Assembly (NCBI RefSeq): GCF_900496995.4
Contig: NW_024470411.1
Coordinates: 1 to 64,000, forward strand
Direction: 5' to 3'
DNA: 64,000 bases
Source of the DNA: Aquila chrysaetos chrysaetos
Lineage: Eukaryota > Chordata > Aves > Accipitriformes > Accipitridae
Shown here: piece after piece, positions 9,155 to 19,341 of the stretch
Position numbering within the stretch: the first letter of the stretch is position 1
How the letters are laid out: every line of letters begins with the position of its first letter
Program-made: the position numbers and the translations under genes
Notes under the pieces: model-generated
Told to the model about the DNA's origin: nothing
Databases searched by the model: none
Seen by the model: the letters and a program-made list of their open reading frames with translations, nothing else

Positions 9155-9883
9155 CTAGAGCTTGCGGTAGGCACCAACGGTGATGTCGAAGAGCCGGGGG
9201 TTGTAAATCTGTCCCCTCTTGTCCAGCAAAAAGTAAAACGGTCGTCCTTTCACCTTGAGGGGGACGGCAGCCGGCACTTCGCTGCGGTGAGCGCAGCAGG
9301 AGATGTGGCGTAACGGGACGGTGACGGTGGGACCCCGGCCAAGTCCCAGCGGTCCGTGGGTGCTGATCGTCACCTCCGAACCGCCCCGTAGCAGCGTCAC
9401 CTGACGGACAGCACGGAGCGGGAACAGGCAACCGGCTGCCACGATCAGAGAGCCTGCGGGGGGGGGCACAAGGGGGGTCAGGGGGAACGCCAGGCCCGTC
9501 CCCGGCCCCCCCAGGTCCAGTTCTGTTCCCCCCAGGCCCAGCCCCGGCCCAGCTCCATTCCCCCTGCCTCAGCCCCGTCCCCGTCCCCCCCCCGTCCCGT
9601 TACCGAGCGTGAGGCAGGAGGCGGTGAAACCGAATCTCCATTTATGATCGCGGGGCCGGAGCGGATCGTCGGGACCGGGACCAGGACCGGGACCGGGTGC
9701 CGGTCGAAGAGCCGTAAAAGCGAAATGAGCCAGGTAGGCCCAAAAAAGACCCTGCCCCGCACAGAAGAACCCGGCTAAACGGAAAAACCGATCCCGTTCG
9801 TGTCGGAAAAGCACCACGTCCCGTGGGGGGGACGCCGCCGCCTCCAAGGCCGCCGCCGCCGCCCGTGCCCTCGCCGCCGCCAT
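9155..9883 (-). CDS. TMEM223: Transmembrane protein 223
   Basis: Mitochondrial inner-membrane protein linked to cytochrome c oxidase assembly (family knowledge). Two exons, complement 9604-9883 and 9155-9453, joined in phase 1 through GT-AG sites. The Ala/Arg-rich N terminus looks like a mitochondrial presequence. Next comes RDVVLFRHERDRFFRLAGFF and the first hydrophobic segment (FCAGQGLFWAYLAHF), a linker with PG repeats, a second hydrophobic segment (SLIVAAGCLFPL), and the conserved tail HISCCAHRSEVPA, PLKVKGRPFYFLLDK and VGAYRKL. The tail matches vertebrate TMEM223 closely. The 5' end sits just upstream of the NXF1 3' end. Confidence 0.95.
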
Positions 9884-10063
9884 TTCCCCACCACCACTTC
9901 CGGGTCAGCTACCACCACATCCGGGTTGACCTCCACCTCTACTTCCGAGGCCGGCCGCCATCTTTGTGCCGGGCGCGTCGCCAAGCTGCCCTCACACACG
10001 CCCCCCCCCCCCCTTCTTAAAGGCGCAGCGCACCCCTAACGCGCCAGCGTTGAAACGGGGCTA
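9884..10063 (-). promoter_or_regulatory. TMEM223 promoter
   Basis: The short gap between the TMEM223 start and the NXF1 poly(A) signal holds repeated ETS-like CTTCCGG/CATCCGG sites (about 9896-9945) and a YY1-like GCCGCCATCTT at about 9954-9964, typical of housekeeping promoters. Confidence 0.5.
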
Positions 10064-10069
10064 TTTATT
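10064..10069 (-). terminator. NXF1 poly(A) signal
   Basis: AATAAA on the minus strand, with a second overlapping-style signal at about 10072-10077, roughly 85 bases past the NXF1 stop. Confidence 0.8.
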
Positions 10070-10152
10070 GATTTATTTACAAAACGAGGGAGGGGGAAAT
10101 AAAACACCGGGGGAGGGGGGGAGGGGAGGGGGAAGGGGGTGATGGACGCCGC

Positions 10153-13100
10153 TCACTTGAGAAACGCCACATCTGGGATCTTGCCTTCCACCTGAAAAGA
10201 GAAAAGAGAAAGGGGAGGCTCAGCCACAGGCACCCCCAGTTTGGGGGGGGGACAGGGAATGCTGGGTCGGATGCCCCCACCCCACTAAACCCACCTTCAG
10301 CTGGGTGAAGACCTGCCCGGCCCGACCATAGTCCCAGTCGTTGTCTTGCAGGCACCTGCGGGTGTAGGAGAGGGTGAAGGGGGGGGGACAGGGGGGCAGG
10401 GTCCCCGATTTTGGGGGGGGGTTAAGGGGGGGGGGGGGCGTGGGGGGGGCCAGGACTCACTTCTGGGACCACTCGAGGTTCATGCCCGACTGCATGGAGA
10501 AGGCGGCAAGCATCTCCTGCTGTTCGGCGGAGAGGGTGGGCACGGGGCTGGAAGAAGGGGTGGGCGCCGGCATGAGGAAGGCTTTGCGGATCTCCTCGGT
10601 GGTGGCGTTGCGGACGAAGAGCTCGTCGTTAACGATGCAGAGCCTGGGAGTTTTGGGGGGAAAGAGAGGGGAAGGGTGTGAGCACGGCGAGTGGGGGGAC
10701 ATACTGCCCACCTTCTACCGTACAGCCCAGTTGTGGGGATCGGAGAGGGCAACCGGAGCCGCTCGCCCAAGACCATGACCCAATGGCCATCGAAGATCTC
10801 TGAGGATGGCGACTTCGCCGCCTCCCCGGGTGACCCCAGCCACTGTGCTGTCACCCTCATGGCCAAAAATTGTCTCCTGACTTTCAGAAGGACCCTTCTG
10901 TGCTCCAGCTCCCTCCAGTCCTCTGGCACTGGGCACTGCAGGCAAAAGCCCGGCTCCGACCAGTGTGCCCAGGTGGCCAAGGTGGCTGATAGCCTCCCGG
11001 CTTGTGTCAGAAATAGCGTGGCCAACAGGACGAGGGGACGTGATCGTCCTTGTCCCCTCAAATACCGTGTTCGGTTTTGGACCCCAAGAAAGATATTGAG
11101 GTGCCGGAGCGTGGCCAGAGAAGAGCAACGAAGCTGGTGAAGGGTCTGGAGAACAAGAAAAGGGGCTGAAAGAACTGGGGGTGTTAACGACAGACTCTTA
11201 AGGGTCTTTTCCAACCTAAATGATTCTGTGATTAATTACACTAATGATTCTATGACCTCTTTGCACCCTCCCTGCGGGTGTTTATCATAAAATCACAAGA
11301 TGGTTTGGGTGGGAAGGGGACTTTCCAAGCTCACTCAGTCCAACGCCCCTTGCCACAAGCCGGGCCGTCTTCACCGAGATCAGTTTGCTCAGAGCCCCGT
11401 CCAGCCTGACCTCAAATATTCCCAAGGACGGGGGCATCGACCACCTCTCTGGGCAACCTCTGCCAGCGTCTCACCACCCTCAGTATCAAAAATGTCTTAG
11501 ATCTAGTCCGAATCTCCCCTTTCTTGAGTTTAAAACCGTTCCGCACCTCGTCCTGTTGCTACAGGCTCTGCTAAAAAGTCTGTCCCCATCTTTTAAGTAT
11601 TGAAGGTCTCCCCGGAGCTTCCTCTGCTCCACACTGACCAGCCACAGCTCTCTCAGCCCTTCCTCACAGGACAGAGATGCTCCAGCCCCCTTCATCATCC
11701 TCACAGTCCTCAGCTAGACTCGCTCCCAGACATCCATCCCTACCGGAGAGCCCAGAATCGGACCCAGCGCCGATCAGAGCCACTCATCGGCACCCCTGGT
11801 TTTCAATCCACGCCGTTCTCTGTTCATCCTACTCCCGCATTGACAGCTTCTCCGTGAAACTCTTGCGGTGGGAGGTGGGGGGGCAGGCAGCAGGGGGGGA
11901 CACGCAGTGCCAAAAGCGTGGGCGACATCTCGGTAGGCGATATCTGCCGCTTACCCAGTGTTGCCAGCCGGCACGGCGATGAACATCCGGGTGAAGGCGC
12001 GCACCGAGTCTCGGGATTTGCCGTCCACTGCGGAAGAGAGGGAGAGGAGATGGTGGGAGGAAGGCCTGCGGTGAGGCGGGGAGGTGGGGGGGGCACGGCG
12101 TTGGGGGCGGGGGGGGTGAAGCTCACCTTCCTTGAAGATCCCATGGACGGCAAAGCACAGCAGCGTGTTCTAGAAGAGAGAGGGGCCGGGTGAGGTGGGC
12201 AGCACAGTGCCTCAGTGGCGGGGGGGGGTGTGTCGGGGTGGGGAGGGGGGACACAAACAACCTGCTTCCCCCCCCCTCCTGGCTCACCGTCTGCGCGCAG
12301 ATATCCACCATGAAGGAGTTGATGTCGTGTTGGGTCTTGGGAAGCTCGTTGAGGAAGGCCACCACGTTAAGCCGCGTGTGTTTGAGCAGTTTGAAGCGCA
12401 TGGCTGGGGAGGGAGAAGAATGCTGAGCCCCCCCCCCACAGCAGACCCCAGCAAGGCTCAGCGCAGGGTGGGGGGCACAATGGGGGTGGGGAGCTTACTG
12501 GGGTCTTTCAGCTTCTTCACATTTCTGCTGTCCTTGAAATATTCGTTCAGGCTGTTCCTGCGGGGACAAGCGCTTGTAAAGGCTGCGCCAGGGCTGGTGG
12601 GGGGGTGGGTTCTGTCTCATGTCCCCCCCACCACTGGGACCAGCAGCAAAGGGACGTACCTGGGGGGGTTTTGGGGCCCAAATGGGATGCTGAGGGAGCA
12701 GCAGGCCCCATCGTGGTAGGCATCCAGCAGCCCCTGCCTGTCGCTGGAATCGTAGATGGAGTAATACCTGGTGGGGGCAGGAGGGGGGGAACATGGGGGG
12801 ATGTGTAAAAGAGAGTCGGGGGCAAGACCCCCCACCCACCCCCACACCAGCACTCACTGCTGTAAGAACCGCAGCACCAAGACCTTCAGGTCGTCTGAGC
12901 CGAAGTAGCTGCCCTAAAGAGAGCAGGGGGGACAGTGCAGTTACTCCCCCGGTGACAGCCGCCCCCCAGCCTGCGATGGGGGCACGGAGCCCCCCCGCTC
13001 CAGCACCATGTCCCTACCTTGCACGGAGGCAGCGTCGTGGGTGCCTCCACGTCGAAGGCGATGGGTGGAGGGAGCTCGTGGCCATCCTGGGGGCGGGGGG

Positions 13101-16100
13101 GAAGGCAGAGACAGAGATGGGGGGAGCAAATCTCTTCTGCTGCCCACCCCGGCAGGGCTTGGCATCCCCCTCCTGCCCCTGGCAAGGCTCAGCGTCCCCA
13201 CCCAGCCCCCTCCTGCCCCCCAGCAAGGCTCAGCATACCCCTCCTGCTCCCCAGCAAGGTTCAGTGCCCCCCCCTCCTGCCCCCCAGGAAGGCTTGGTGT
13301 TCCCCCCAGTCCCCTCCTTCCCCCCAGCAAGGCTCGGTGTTCCCCCCAGCCCCCTCCTGCCCCCCAGCCGGGTTCAGTGTCCGTCCGTCCCCCCACTCAC
13401 CAGGCGCAGCAGCTTTGGGAAGCGCTCTCTGACGGAGCTGCCGAGAAAAGCAGAGTCAGTGCGGTGGCCGGGCCGCCCACCGGGGCCAGCCCTTTCCCCC
13501 ATGGCAAACACCAACCCCCTCCCCGGGACCGCCTCCCCACCCCGGCCCCCCAACTTGCCTGCCCTCGCCGGAGCCATAGGTACGAGGGCACGTGGCGGGG
13601 CCACCCTACAGCTACCTCCCCAGCCCTTCCCTGATGTCGCAGCCCCCCTTTCCTGGGAGCCCAGTGCCATCCCCCCCCACCCCAGGGCTGCCCCTGCCCC
13701 TGGGGGGGGTCTTGGGCTGCATCTGATGAGGAACCGAGGGCCCTGCGGGCCAGCTCAGGACTTACCTGGCTCGTACTCACCTGGGTGCAGGCGCCCAGAC
13801 AAGGGGGGAAGGGGGAAGAGGACAAACTCCCACCGGTCGTGGCACAACCGTTGGCATGACCCGACTGTTTACAGCCGCGGAGCCCCTGCATCGGGAGCGG
13901 TGGGGGGGGCCCCCAATCGAGCGAGCAACGAGAGGGGGTGAAGCAGGGTTTGGGGGGCTGGGTAGAGGGGTGGGCAGCCCCGGGCAGAGCCTCTTCTCCT
14001 TCGTGCCGCTCCCTCCCGGCCCCAGGAGCGCATGGGGGCTCCGGGTACAGCCGCATCCAGAGCCGAGGCCACTGCCCGCGCTGGGTGCCGGCGTCGGCGT
14101 GCCCAGGGGTGCCGCGGGGGGGCCTGCCCGGAGCGGGCTGAAGGCCTGCGCCAGGCCTGGGATAGCGAGAGCCTCCCCCGCGCCGGCCGCGGCTGAGCGG
14201 CAGCGTTTGGCCACTGCACGGCTGTGCCTGTCTTAGGTTGTTCCTCCCGTGAGGAATCTTACCCGTCTCTGGCTAGCCAGCCATCGTCGAGGGCCAAACG
14301 CGGGCGCAAGGAGGGGGGGGGAGGCAGCTCCGCAGGGGGAGGACGAGGGCAGCAAACGTGATGCCCCGTGCCATGTCCTGCAGCCCCTCAAAAGCCCGTG
14401 GAAGGGCGGAACGGTGTCGAAAGCCCCGTCTGCACGGCAGAGGGGTGGAAGTGGCAGGCAGGGAGCGGGGCGTTTTGGAGAAGAGGCTATGTACCCCAAG
14501 GGAGGAGGATGGGGAGGGGAGCAGCGAGGACGGGGAGGAGGGAGCAGGGAAAAAGCAGGGCTCCGAGCAGCTGAAACAGATCGGTCATCCTCCGGCAGAT
14601 GGGCAATGGCCCGTCCTGGCCTCGCACCACGACCAGGGGCTGTGTGGGAACCTGGAGGCTGGGGAGGGGACGGGGGTGTCTGGGCACCGGTGAGCAGAAG
14701 GCACGGGGTGCGTGTGGGGGGGGGGGCGGCCTCTCTTCGTCCTGCCGTGCTGCCCCCCGCGGAGCAGGGGCGGCCCACGGGCCCCTAGGGCCGCCCCAAG
14801 GCTAACACTGACCTGATATAGGTAGACTGGTCCCGGAAAGCATCGCAGAGCGGGTTTCCGTCGAGCCAAAGCTCCTCCAGTTTGAGTCCCTTCACCTTGT
14901 CAAGCTCCCGGTCCGATTTCAGCTGCAGGGGGAGGTGAGGGGAGCAGGGTGTGAGGGGCCAGGGAGGGGACAGGGGGCACGTGGAAGGGATAGGGGGGAG
15001 CCTAGGATGGCACCCACCTCATTGCGAGAGAGATCGAGGATCTTGAGGCCGGCAGCTTTCTGCGCCAGCTCGGAAAGGTCGTCCAGGCGGTAGAGCTTGT
15101 TGCTGCTCAGGTTCAGGGACTGCAGCTGCAGGTACAGAGAGAGGGGGTTAGGAGAGGACAAAAACGGCGGTTAGGGGTGTCTGTCTGGTGCCGCCAGCGC
15201 AGGGAGAAGCATCCCATCCTCACCTCGGGGATGTTGTCCTCGATGATGCGCAGCACGACCAGCATGCAGCTCCGCTGGTTCAGCACCACGTCGATGCTCT
15301 GTGACACCAAATCTGGGAGCAGGGAGGGGACAGAAACAGGGGGTGAGATGTCACCCGCCGCAGCCCCCTCCTGCCCCTCGCATCCCTGGGGTGGCGAGCA
15401 GCACTCACCTGGGTCGACGCGGAGGCTCTTGAGATCCAAAGCACGCTGCGAACCATCATATCTCTTGCTCATGCAGAGCTGGGACAAAGCAACGAAGATG
15501 AAACCGAGCGGGCTCTGGCTCTTCCCCTCTGGCCAGAGCCCGCAGCCGCCCACCCCCCTCACCTTCAGTTGCTCAATCTCCTCTGGTTTCAGCTCGTTCT
15601 GTAAGGACTGAGGTGGAGCTGACGAGTTGATAACTATCACCACCTAGGAAAAGAACCGGAGCAGACCGTGAGGCAGAGTGTGTCAACAACGAACGCGCCC
15701 ACGCAGAGCAGGGAGGAACGGCCCTGCCGTGAGATGACTCCCACTGGGAGCAGCCCCTGGTCTGTCCGCCCCAGCGGCGTGGGAGGAGCCGCAGAAGGAG
15801 CCACGCACCTTGTAGTTGTCCCTGTCGGTGATTTTTCGGGAAACCTGCTTAAGGGCGCTGGCAGTAGTGGCATCCTCCACATAAAACTGGGCCCGGTTGT
15901 GATCGTAGTGGAACTGAAAAGGGGATGGGTTGGGGTCTGGGCGGCAGCTCCCGCAGAGCTGGAACACGGCCGACCTCCTGAGGGGGCATGTACCCCCCCG
16001 CCCCCAGCCTGCCAGACCACCCCAATCTCCCCGAAAAGGGAAGCAAAACAAAACCTGGGCACCTGGGCCCTTCTCACCTCGACGGGAGTGAAAGGGACGC

Positions 16101-18660
16101 TGCAAAGGTTCTGGATGGAGCTCAGCAGCCACGACTTATCATATTTCTTCCCATACGGAATCTAAGAAAGAATTGGCCCAGCGTCAGGGCACAGACAGGG
16201 CTGGCAACAGCGCACGCGGCTTCACCACTTGTGGTAGAACTGCCACAGCCCTGCCTGGGCCATGCGTGTTGCAGCTGGGCAGGATGCAGCTGCCTCCTGC
16301 GTAAGCCTGAGAAGAGAAAAGAGAAGAGAAAAGAGAAGAGAAAAGAGAAGAGAAAAGAGAAGAGAAAAGAGAAGAGAAAAGAGAAGAGAAAAGAGAAGAA
16401 AAAAGAGAAGAAAAAAGAGAAGAGAAAAGAGAAGAGAAAAAGAGAGAAGAGAAAAGAGAAGAGAAGAAAGGACAAAGAGAAGGACAAAGGGAAGGACAAA
16501 GGGAAGGACAAAGACTAGACTAGACCAGGCTATTTCAGTTGGAAAAGACCTACAACAATTATCTGGTCCAACTGCCTGACCACTTCAGGGCTGACCAAAA
16601 CTTAAATTGTGTTATTAAGGGCATTCTCCAAATGCCTCTGGAACCCTGACAGGCTCGGGGCATCAACCACCTCTCCAGGAAGCCTGTTCCAGAGTCTGAC
16701 TGCCCTCTCAGTAAAGAAATACTTCCTCATATCCAGTCTAAAGCTCCCCTGGCACAACTCTGAACTGTTGCTATCGCTGGATCCCAAGAAGAAGAGCTCA
16801 GCACCTCCCTCTCCATGACCCCTCCTCAGGAAGACACAGAGCATGATGCGGTCACCCCTCAGCCTCCTTCTTTCCGATCCCCTCTCTGGACCAGCTGGTT
16901 CAGCTGGTTCTGCTGGGTTTGATGCCCCCCCAGGATGGGGTTTGCCCTCTCAGCTGACTCACGTTGAGCCTGCTGCCCCCCCCCAGCACCCCCAGATCCC
17001 TTTCTGCAGGGTGGCTCTCCAGCTGGTTCATCCTTGTGCCTGGCGTTACTCCCTCCTGGCTGCACAATCTGGCATTTCCCCTCATTAAATAACATCTCCT
17101 TAATCGTAATCCAAAATAAATCGCAGAACCATTTAGGTTGGAAAGGACCCTTAAGACCATTGACTCCGTCATTAACACAGCCAACTCCACCACTAAACCA
17201 GGTCCCTCAGCCCCACGTCTACATGTCTTTTAAACTCCTCCAGGAATGGCAACTCGACCCCTTCCCTGGGCAGCCTGTCCCAATGCTTGACAACCCTTCG
17301 GGTGAAAAAATTGGTCCTAATATCCCAGCTAAACCTCCCCAGGCACAACTTGAGGCTGTTTCCACTCGTCCCATTGCTTGGGATGAGAGATCTCCTCCTA
17401 CACCTCGCTACAGTCTCTTTGCAGGTAGTTGTAGAGAGCGATAAGATCTCCCCTCAGCCTCCTTTTCTCCAGACTAAACACCCCCACTTCCCTCAGCCGC
17501 TCCTCATAGGACAGCAACAGGGTGACGATGGCCACGGTCTCCGTCCCCACGCTGCCTAAAGACACGTATCGTCATCCCCATCGCCATGTCATGAAAAAGC
17601 AGGTGACAACGGCCACGATCCCCGTCCCTGCGCCGCCTGCCCCACTCACAGTGATCTTGAACCAGTTCCTGCACCCGCTGTCACGGCTGGTGCTGCTGCT
17701 CCGCTCCGGGGTGGGAAGGTCTCGTCTGACCGTGATGTGGATGTTGGCTGTGCGGTTTGGCCGTGGCCCGTAGGGCAAGCTAGAAACAATGAGACAAGAT
17801 TAGGGGGGTGGGAGGGAAAGCCCTGGACCCTCCAGCCCCCCCCCCCCAGCCCCGGGGTGGCTCTGTGGGGCTCCCCCAGCCCACAGCCGTCCGCACTCAC
17901 TATCGGTTGCGGGGCCCGTCGTGGGCCTCGCTCATAGGGACGTCGCCGTCATCCTCCTCCAGCCGTGCGCGGACACCGGGACCACCGCGGTTACGAGAGC
18001 GGTGGTTCATCTCGCTGTACATCTTCCCGCGGAAAGGGCCGCGACCCTTCTTCCTGCGGCCCGAGAAACCTCGGCCGCCCACACGGTCATCGTGTTCTGT
18101 CCCGGGTAACACTGCTGTCAGCTCTCGCGCCGGGCTGCTCCCGGCCTCGGGGTCTCTCCCACCCTGGATGCCGGTCCCATCTTCTCTCCAGGGTCCCCTC
18201 TCGTCAGCCCCCGTCCCTTCTCCCTGGGCCCCCATTCCCTCTCCCCGGGGTCCCCTCCCGACCCTCCAGTCACCGTCTCTTTTCCCCGGGGTCCCCCGTC
18301 CCCGTCTCCTCTCCCTGGGCCCCCATTCCCTCTCCCCAGGGCCCACTCCCGACCCTTCAGTCCCCGTCTCCTCTCCCTGGGCCCCCTCCCGACGCTCCCC
18401 ATCCTTGTTCCCTCTCTCCGGACCCCCCTCCTCTCTCGCCGGGGCCCTCTCTCCCCTCTCCCCGGGCCCACGGACCGGGCCCAGCGCCGCCTCCAACCGC
18501 CCTGGCCTACAGAACTCCCCTCCCCGACATCGCCCGGGCCCGGGGCTCCCACCAGCCGCTCCCAGCTTTCTTCTTCCCCTCCTGGCCCACCCGGGACCCG
18601 CCACCCACGCTCCCCCGACCCTCGCTCACCGCTGTACCCCCCTTTGCCCTCCTCCGCCAT
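10153..18660 (-). CDS. NXF1: Nuclear RNA export factor 1 (NXF1/TAP)
   Basis: Principal mRNA export receptor; works with NXT1 and FG nucleoporins. I can chain 21 exons, all GT-AG (complement): 18630-18660, 17901-18096, 17650-17779, 16078-16161, 15809-15913, 15563-15643, 15409-15478, 15224-15312, 15018-15125, 14813-14922, 13401-13437, 13018-13086, 12858-12913, 12660-12767, 12499-12557, 12288-12403, 12127-12169, 11955-12027, 10461-10643, 10295-10355, 10153-10191. Phases agree throughout with no frame break. The order is an Arg/Gly-rich N terminus (RRKKGRGPF), RNP-type domain (WFKITIPYG to NSSAPP), leucine-rich repeats ([14 protein letters not shown]), NTF2-like domain ([18 protein letters not shown]) and UBA-like C terminus ([17 protein letters not shown]). 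The start [10 protein letters not shown] fits the family. Intron 10 is large and carries a CTE-like element; introns 3 and 18 carry CR1 pieces. Confidence 0.98.
11040..11258 (+). repeat. CR1 LINE fragment in NXF1 intron 18
   Basis: Plus-strand CR1 3' region: AAAGATATTGAGGTGCCGGA, then GTGGCCAGAGAAGAGCAACG, then a 3' tail with TTTTCCAACCTAAATGATTC and GATTCTATGA-type repeats. Internally deleted. It sits tail to tail with the next CR1 copy. Confidence 0.85.
11285..11790 (-). repeat. CR1 LINE fragment, opposite orientation, NXF1 intron 18
   Basis: Begins on the plus strand with AAATCACAAGATGGTTTGGG and continues through the CR1-typical TCCAGCCTGACCTCAAATAT, CACCTCTCTGGGCAACCTCT and CTCCACACTGACCAGC. 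It forms an inverted pair with the 11040-11258 copy. Confidence 0.85.
14203..14301 (-). promoter_or_regulatory. Constitutive transport element-like RNA structure in NXF1 intron 10
   Basis: On the transcribed strand the segment complement(14220-14267) runs from GACGGGTAAG to CCTAAGACAGGC. These are the two conserved internal-loop strands of the type D retroviral constitutive transport element that binds NXF1. Between them TTCCTC and GAGGAA form a perfect 6-bp stem. Outside, GCGTTTGGCC (14203-14212) and its exact complement (14292-14301) pair, as do GGCTG (14220-14224) and CAGCC (14278-14282), giving an extended hairpin with the loop motifs in the middle. In mammals NXF1 intron 10 holds such an element and its retention yields a short NXF1 isoform; here it is also in intron 10, after the exon ending STYI. 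Confidence 0.85.
16309..16512. repeat. Purine-only (AGAAGAGAAA)n microsatellite in NXF1 intron 3
   Basis: About 200 bases of GA-rich ten-base units, homopurine on the plus strand, ending in AAGGACAAAGGG units. Adjacent to LINE sequence. Confidence 0.9.
16513..17100 (-). repeat. LINE (CR1-like) ORF2 C-terminal fragments in NXF1 intron 3
   Basis: Minus-strand translation gives [19 protein letters not shown] and, in a second part, [20 protein letters not shown]. Both are characteristic of the C-terminal part of avian CR1-type reverse transcriptases. The two pieces are in different frames and probably separate or rearranged fragments. Confidence 0.75.
17110..17515 (-). repeat. CR1 LINE 3' fragment in NXF1 intron 3
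   Basis: Plus strand reads AGAACCATTTAGGTTGGAAA then CTGGGCAGCCTGTCCCAATG and CCTCAGCCTCCTTTTCTCCA, the usual reverse complement of a CR1 3' end. About 400 bp. Confidence 0.9.
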
Positions 18661-18960
18661 CGCCGCCGCCCGCTACCGGCACCCGCGGCCTCACCGCCGC
18701 GGCCACACCCCCCCAGCGTCACTTCCGCCCGGAGGTCACCACCTCTGCAAGCGCATGCGCGCTCACCGCCCCCTCCCCCCCCAACGGCATCGCTCCTGCC
18801 GAAACCGCAGGTTCGAGTCCCGTTCCCGGAGGAATAGGCAGCGTAGGGGTCATCGGGGTCCCACGGATTTAATGGGGGTCTGCAGCCCCCCCCGGGGGTC
18901 CCGCAGCCCTCCCAGGGATCCCACAGCCCATCCAAGGAGGGGGCTAACCGGCTTTAATAG
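18661..18960. promoter_or_regulatory. NXF1 promoter and STX5 3' end
   Basis: GC-rich 5' flank of NXF1 with CACTTCCG (ETS-like, about 18719) and GCGCATGCGCGC (NRF1-like, about 18750). Nearer STX5 an ATTAAA poly(A)-type variant recurs three times on the minus strand (about 18869, 18952, 18990) within a repeated block ending GGGGGCTGCAGCCCC, probably a tandemly duplicated STX5 3' end. Confidence 0.45.
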
Positions 18961-19341
18961 GGTCCACAACCATCTCCCCCCCCCCAGGGTCCCACGGCTT
19001 TAATAGGGGGCTGCAGCCCCTCTGGGGGTCCAGGGCTTGGCGGGGGGGTGAGGGGGGGTGTCTGGCAGCATTCCCGGGATTCCCGGCCCACCGGGAGGGT
19101 CTGCAGCCCCCATGACTGGGCGGACACGGGGACCGGCCTCAGCGTAGGCTGCAGGACACATTGCGGGGGGGCTGCCCCCACCTCCCTGGCCCAGCCCAGC
19201 CTTTGTGGTGGGGGGCACACAAAGGGGTCCCAGGCAGGACCCTGCCCCGTCCCCACGCAGATGTCCGTCTCCGAGCCCCGCAGAGCACAGACTGAGTCCG
19301 TCTGTCCCGGCCGGTGGGACAGGGAGGGGGTCAGGCCTGGC

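Noticed and set aside
16122-16518. Long open frames over the GA repeat (Lys/Glu-rich or Phe/Leu-rich)
   Set aside because: They are translations of a microsatellite in an NXF1 intron.
18800-18840. tRNA-like B-box GGTTCGAGTCCC
   Set aside because: No A box, acceptor stem or cloverleaf can be formed with the upstream sequence; a chance match next to NXF1.
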